Of a stretch of 25,036 nucleotides of DNA, positions 22,993 through 25,036 are shown piece after piece. The position numbers and the translations under genes were made by a program. The notes below the pieces were generated by a model that saw only the letters and a program-made list of their open reading frames with translations, was not told where the DNA came from and did not search any database. Positions within the stretch are counted from its first letter, which is position 1; every line of letters begins with the position of its first letter. The stretch is taken from the NCBI GenBank assembly GCA_040902885.1, contig JBBDWK010000058.1:1-25036 (forward strand). The letters are read 5' to 3'. The stretch comes from JBBDWK01 sp040902885 (GTDB lineage: Bacteria; Acidobacteriota; Terriglobia; Bryobacterales; Bryobacteraceae).

Positions 22993-23777
22993 GGGTGCTC
23001 GTCAAGCTGGGCGGCACGCTTCTGGATTCGGAAGCGCCGCGGCACAGTTTGGCCGCGCAGGTGACCAAAGCCGCCGGCGAGATGGTGGTCGTACACGGCG
23101 GCGGCGCGCAGATGACCCGGTTTCTGGATGAGCGTGGCGTCGAGAGCCGCTTCGTCAACGGGCTGCGCGTAACCACTCCAGACGTGCTGGACGCGGTGCT
23201 GAAAGTGCTTGCCGGCAGCGTGAACCAAGAACTGGTGGCGGCCATGGTTCGCGCGGGAGCGAATGCCGTCGGACTGTCCGGCATCGATGCCTGCCTTGCG
23301 GAAGCCGAGCAGATGGACCCCGCTCTCGGGTGGGTGGGACGAGTGAAGTCCTGCCGCGGAGAGCTGCTTTCGCTGCTCACTGCCAACGGCTATCTTCCGG
23401 TCGTCGCCTGCGTGGCGGGGGACCGCGACGGCCACGTCTATAACGTAAATGCCGACCAGATGGCGGTAGCCTGCGCGGCCGGGTTCGGCGCGCGCCAGCT
23501 TTTCTTTCTCACTGACGTGGACGGAGTGCTGGATGCTTCCCGGCAATTGCTGCCGAAGCTCACCATCGCGGACTGTGAGGAACTGATAGCCGCCGGCGTG
23601 GCCGTAAAGGGCATGCAGGCCAAGCTGAACGCCGCCATCGCGGCGTTGCGCCAGGGCGTGGAGCAGGTGTGCATCGCGCCCGGCGCGGCTCCCAACGTTG
23701 TCGAGCGTCTTCTGGCTGGCGATCCGTCGCTGGGGACGAAAATCGTCGCCGGCGTGGAAGCGCACGCCCTTATTTAA
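22989..23777 (+). CDS. argB: Acetylglutamate kinase
   Basis: A 262-residue amino-acid kinase. LVKLGGT (4-10) and VVVHGGGAQM (33-42) form the phosphate and substrate glycine loops. RFVNGLRVTTPDVLDAV is the substrate loop, and YNVNADQMAV and LTDVDGVL are the ATP-binding segments. It phosphorylates N-acetylglutamate, the step before ArgC. The C-terminal KGMQAKL replaces the more common GGM-PK, a small deviation that leaves the lysine in place. The start is GTG 22989, overlapping the argC stop by 4 nt and giving tight coupling. An AT-rich gap follows. The stem CTCTC/GAGAG (near 23793-23807) is too weak to call a terminator. Confidence 0.9.
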   Translation: MRVLVKLGGTLLDSEAPRHSLAAQVTKAAGEMVVVHGGGAQMTRFLDERGVESRFVNGLRVTTPDVLDAVLKVLAGSVNQELVAAMVRAGANAVGLSGIDACLAEAEQMDPALGWVGRVKSCRGELLSLLTANGYLPVVACVAGDRDGHVYNVNADQMAVACAAGFGARQLFFLTDVDGVLDASRQLLPKLTIADCEELIAAGVAVKGMQAKLNAAIAALRQGVEQVCIAPGAAPNVVERLLAGDPSLGTKIVAGVEAHALI

Positions 23778-23817
23778 TAATCAAAAATAGTCGCTCTCTA
23801 TTTGAGAGAAATATAAT

Positions 23818-23844
23818 TTGATTTCCACACTATTTGTGTATAAT
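23818..23844 (+). promoter_or_regulatory. Candidate promoter of the molybdopterin-domain gene
   Basis: TATAAT (23839-23844) is a perfect -10. TTGATT (23818-23823) is a reasonable -35, with a somewhat short 15-nt spacer (16 if TTTGAT is used). It lies in an AT-rich patch that stands out from the GC-rich surroundings. Transcription from about 23851 gives a leader of about 55 nt that begins with the hairpin below. Confidence 0.5.
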
Positions 23845-23850
23845 TGAGAA

Positions 23851-23880
23851 CGTTTCAACCGCTGGCGTGCGATTGAAACG
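23851..23880 (+). promoter_or_regulatory. Leader hairpin with CRISPR-repeat-like ends
   Basis: CGTTTCAA (23851-23858) and TTGAAACG (23873-23880) form a perfect 8-bp inverted repeat around a 14-nt loop. It begins where the transcript of the molybdopterin-domain gene is expected to start and ends 15 nt before its Shine-Dalgarno. It could be an operator or an RNA stem. Only one copy is present, so it is not a CRISPR array. Confidence 0.45.
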
Positions 23881-23905
23881 GGTCCAACTTCGTTTAGGAG
23901 GGACT

Positions 23906-24877
23906 TTGAAAGCGCAACCTGTCGATGTTAAGTATTCGAGTGGTAGGGTGTTGTTTGGAACCATATTCCGGCCGGGCGGGAAGAAACTGCTCGCCAAAGG
24001 CCACGTGATCAGTGAAGAGGACGTGCGGGTCCTCGAATCCGAGGGAATGGAAAAGGTCTGGGTCACGGAACTGGAAGAGGGTGAAGTCGGCGAGGACGAC
24101 GCCGTCTTGGCCGTGGCTTCCGAGATGGGGTGCGGATGCTGCGAGATTCGCCTGGCCGCGGGAGGCCGCGCCAATCTGCTGGCGACCGAGAACTGTTGCG
24201 TGCTGGTCGACGACGAGCTGTTGAAGCAGTTGAATTGCACCGCCAGCGTCGTGATTGCCACCTCCTTGAATTTCAGCTATGCGGCCGCGGGCCAGCGGGT
24301 AGCCACGGTGAAGAGCGCGCCCTTCGCCGTGGCGCAATCGCAAATTGACACCCTGATCTCGATCTTGAAAGAGCGCGGCCCTATCCTGCAGGCCAGGCCG
24401 GTCCGGTCGCCTACCATTGCCGTTCTCTACACGGACCCCTCCAGCGGCGATCGCGCGCGGCAGCTCTTCGAGAGCATCATGCGGCAGCGCTTGGAGCGCT
24501 TCGGAGCGACCCCGAACTTCCTGCTCACGGCAGTGGAGGAAGAAACGTCGGTAAGCCGCGCCCTGCAGCACCTGGTGCGCATGAAGCCCTCGGTTGTACT
24601 GGTAGCCTCCACCACCGCTCCCGCCGGCCCCGAAGATGTCGTCGGCCGCGCCATGACCAAGGTTGGCAGCCAGATGGAGCGTTTTCTCGCGCCCGTCGAA
24701 CCGGGCAACCTGCTGCTGCTGGCATACAAGGACGACGTTCCGATCGTCTCGGCTCCCGGTTGTTTCCGTTCGGCCAAGCCGAATGTTGTGGATCTGGTGT
24801 TGCCGCCGCTGCTGGCCCGCTATCACGTCACGGGCTGGGAGGTGGCCTGTTTGGGCCACGGCGGTCTTCTGGGTTAA
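23906..24877 (+). CDS. Molybdopterin-binding (MoCF-domain) protein
   Basis: The protein has 323 residues. The start was set at TTG 23906 because AGGAGG (23896-23901) sits 4 nt before it; the frame upstream covers the promoter and hairpin. The N-terminal part (GRVLFGTIFRPGGKKLLAKGHVISEEDVRVLESEGMEKVWV) resembles the N-terminal domain of MoeA-like and molybdopterin-binding proteins. A middle section contains a Cys cluster (Cys76, Cys78, Cys79). Residues about 158-323 read as a MoaB/MogA-type MoCF domain (TIAVLYTDPSSGDRAR, KPSVVLVASTTAPAGPEDVVGRAM, APVEPGNLLLLAYKDDVPIVSAPGC). It is likely involved in molybdenum-cofactor insertion or binding for a molybdoenzyme such as an aerobic CO-dehydrogenase-family enzyme; the partner is not in the window. 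It ends at an intrinsic terminator. Confidence 0.78.
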   Translation: MKAQPVDVKYSSGRVLFGTIFRPGGKKLLAKGHVISEEDVRVLESEGMEKVWVTELEEGEVGEDDAVLAVASEMGCGCCEIRLAAGGRANLLATENCCVLVDDELLKQLNCTASVVIATSLNFSYAAAGQRVATVKSAPFAVAQSQIDTLISILKERGPILQARPVRSPTIAVLYTDPSSGDRARQLFESIMRQRLERFGATPNFLLTAVEEETSVSRALQHLVRMKPSVVLVASTTAPAGPEDVVGRAMTKVGSQMERFLAPVEPGNLLLLAYKDDVPIVSAPGCFRSAKPNVVDLVLPPLLARYHVTGWEVACLGHGGLLG

Positions 24878-24927
24878 GTTCTCCTCCACTCTGGGCCGTA
24901 ACCTCCGAACGGCCGAGAGTGCTCCTC

Positions 24928-24957
24928 AACCGGGCGCCGGCCGGCGCCCGGTTTTTT
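24928..24957 (+). terminator. Intrinsic terminator
   Basis: AACCGGGCGCC-GGCC-GGCGCCCGGTT is a perfect 26-nt palindrome (24928-24953), an 11-bp stem with a 4-nt loop, followed by a run of six T (24952-24957). It is 50 nt after the stop of the molybdopterin-domain gene. Confidence 0.9.
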
Positions 24958-24983
24958 CAAAGAATCTACTCCTACAAGGGCTG

Positions 24984-25012
24984 AGTGGGGTGGGCTTTAG
25001 CCCAATGCCACT
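24984..25012. repeat. REP-like hairpin at the window edge
   Basis: AGTGG...TGGGC-TTTA-GCCCA...CCACT forms an inner 5-bp and an outer 5-bp stem with a small asymmetric internal loop. The form resembles REP palindromes mobilised by RAYT transposases, a relic of which lies at 15605-15844, but the sequence differs from the hairpins there. Confidence 0.5.
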
Positions 25013-25036
25013 TAGTTTTCTCAAACGAGTTTGACA

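Noticed and set aside
23770..23783. Second ARG box after argB
   Set aside because: On the minus strand it differs from the ArgR core consensus at three positions and sits over the argB stop. Too weak to support.
21964..23843. Two perfect DnaA-box-like 9-mers (TTATACACA at 21964-21972 and on the minus strand at 23835-23843) as an origin of replication
   Set aside because: Only two sites 1.9 kb apart, each overlapping a -10-like promoter element, with no cluster, AT-rich unwinding region or dnaA/dnaN/gidA genes.
23852..23879. CRISPR array
   Set aside because: Only one repeat-like unit with no spacers or second repeat, and no cas genes.

Overview
The window is a GC-rich bacterial chromosome segment with short intergenic gaps. 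Gene content and repeat style (exported RraA-like protein, RAYT/REP relics, an HTH_34-type regulator, tandem TCAGC repeats, a long GCTCCCT palindrome) suggest an acidobacterium, possibly of the Bryobacterales/Solibacter kind. That placement is inference, since no rRNA or strong marker gene lies in the window.

Layout. Positions 1-230 hold two divergent tRNA genes, tRNA-Gln(UUG) on the minus strand and a selenocysteine tRNA (anticodon UCA, 8-bp acceptor stem) on the plus strand. Positions 230-6860 carry a five-haem c-type cytochrome divergent from an exported metallo-beta-lactamase-fold protein, a TolC-like outer-membrane protein followed by a MacB/LolD-type ABC ATPase without a permease, a repeat-built hairpin, a YceI protein, and a divergent exported RraA-fold protein. 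Positions 6867-10829 hold a two-gene minus-strand unit of unknown function. It consists of an 898-residue protein with a duplicated Cys/Asp-rich domain and a membrane-anchored protein with a TPR-like region and two PPC-like domains. Just upstream is a frameshifted remnant of an integron-type tyrosine recombinase.

Positions 11437-13037 hold an mhqO-mhqD-like pair (ring-cleaving VOC dioxygenase and alpha/beta hydrolase). Positions 13107-14785 hold a three-gene unit with a strong, apparently leaderless promoter: a polytopic membrane protein, a winged-helix regulator and a cis-prenyltransferase. Positions 14786-16215 are accessory in character: an unrecognised 188-residue gene, a degenerate copy of its 3' end, a decayed REP-associated tyrosine transposase and REP-like hairpins.

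Positions 16216-21322 form a tight four-gene run: an oxalate-CoA-ligase-like AMP-binding enzyme, a PanE-family reductase, an OxlT-like antiporter whose Arg270 and Lys353 have the same spacing as OxlT Arg272 and Lys355, and a radical SAM/SPASM protein. It closes with a long palindromic stem-loop. I read it as a possible oxalate uptake and activation locus. The last part holds a zinc-ribbon membrane protein, argC-argB behind a near-consensus ARG box, and a molybdopterin-binding-domain protein with a hairpin leader, an intrinsic terminator and a final REP-like hairpin.

Several genes (starts at 1430, 5987 and 13107) have a -10-like element ending 6-7 nt before the start codon and no Shine-Dalgarno, suggesting leaderless mRNAs. 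The best candidates for undescribed biology are the 898-residue/PPC two-gene unit and the oxalate-like operon with its unusual PanE and radical SAM members.
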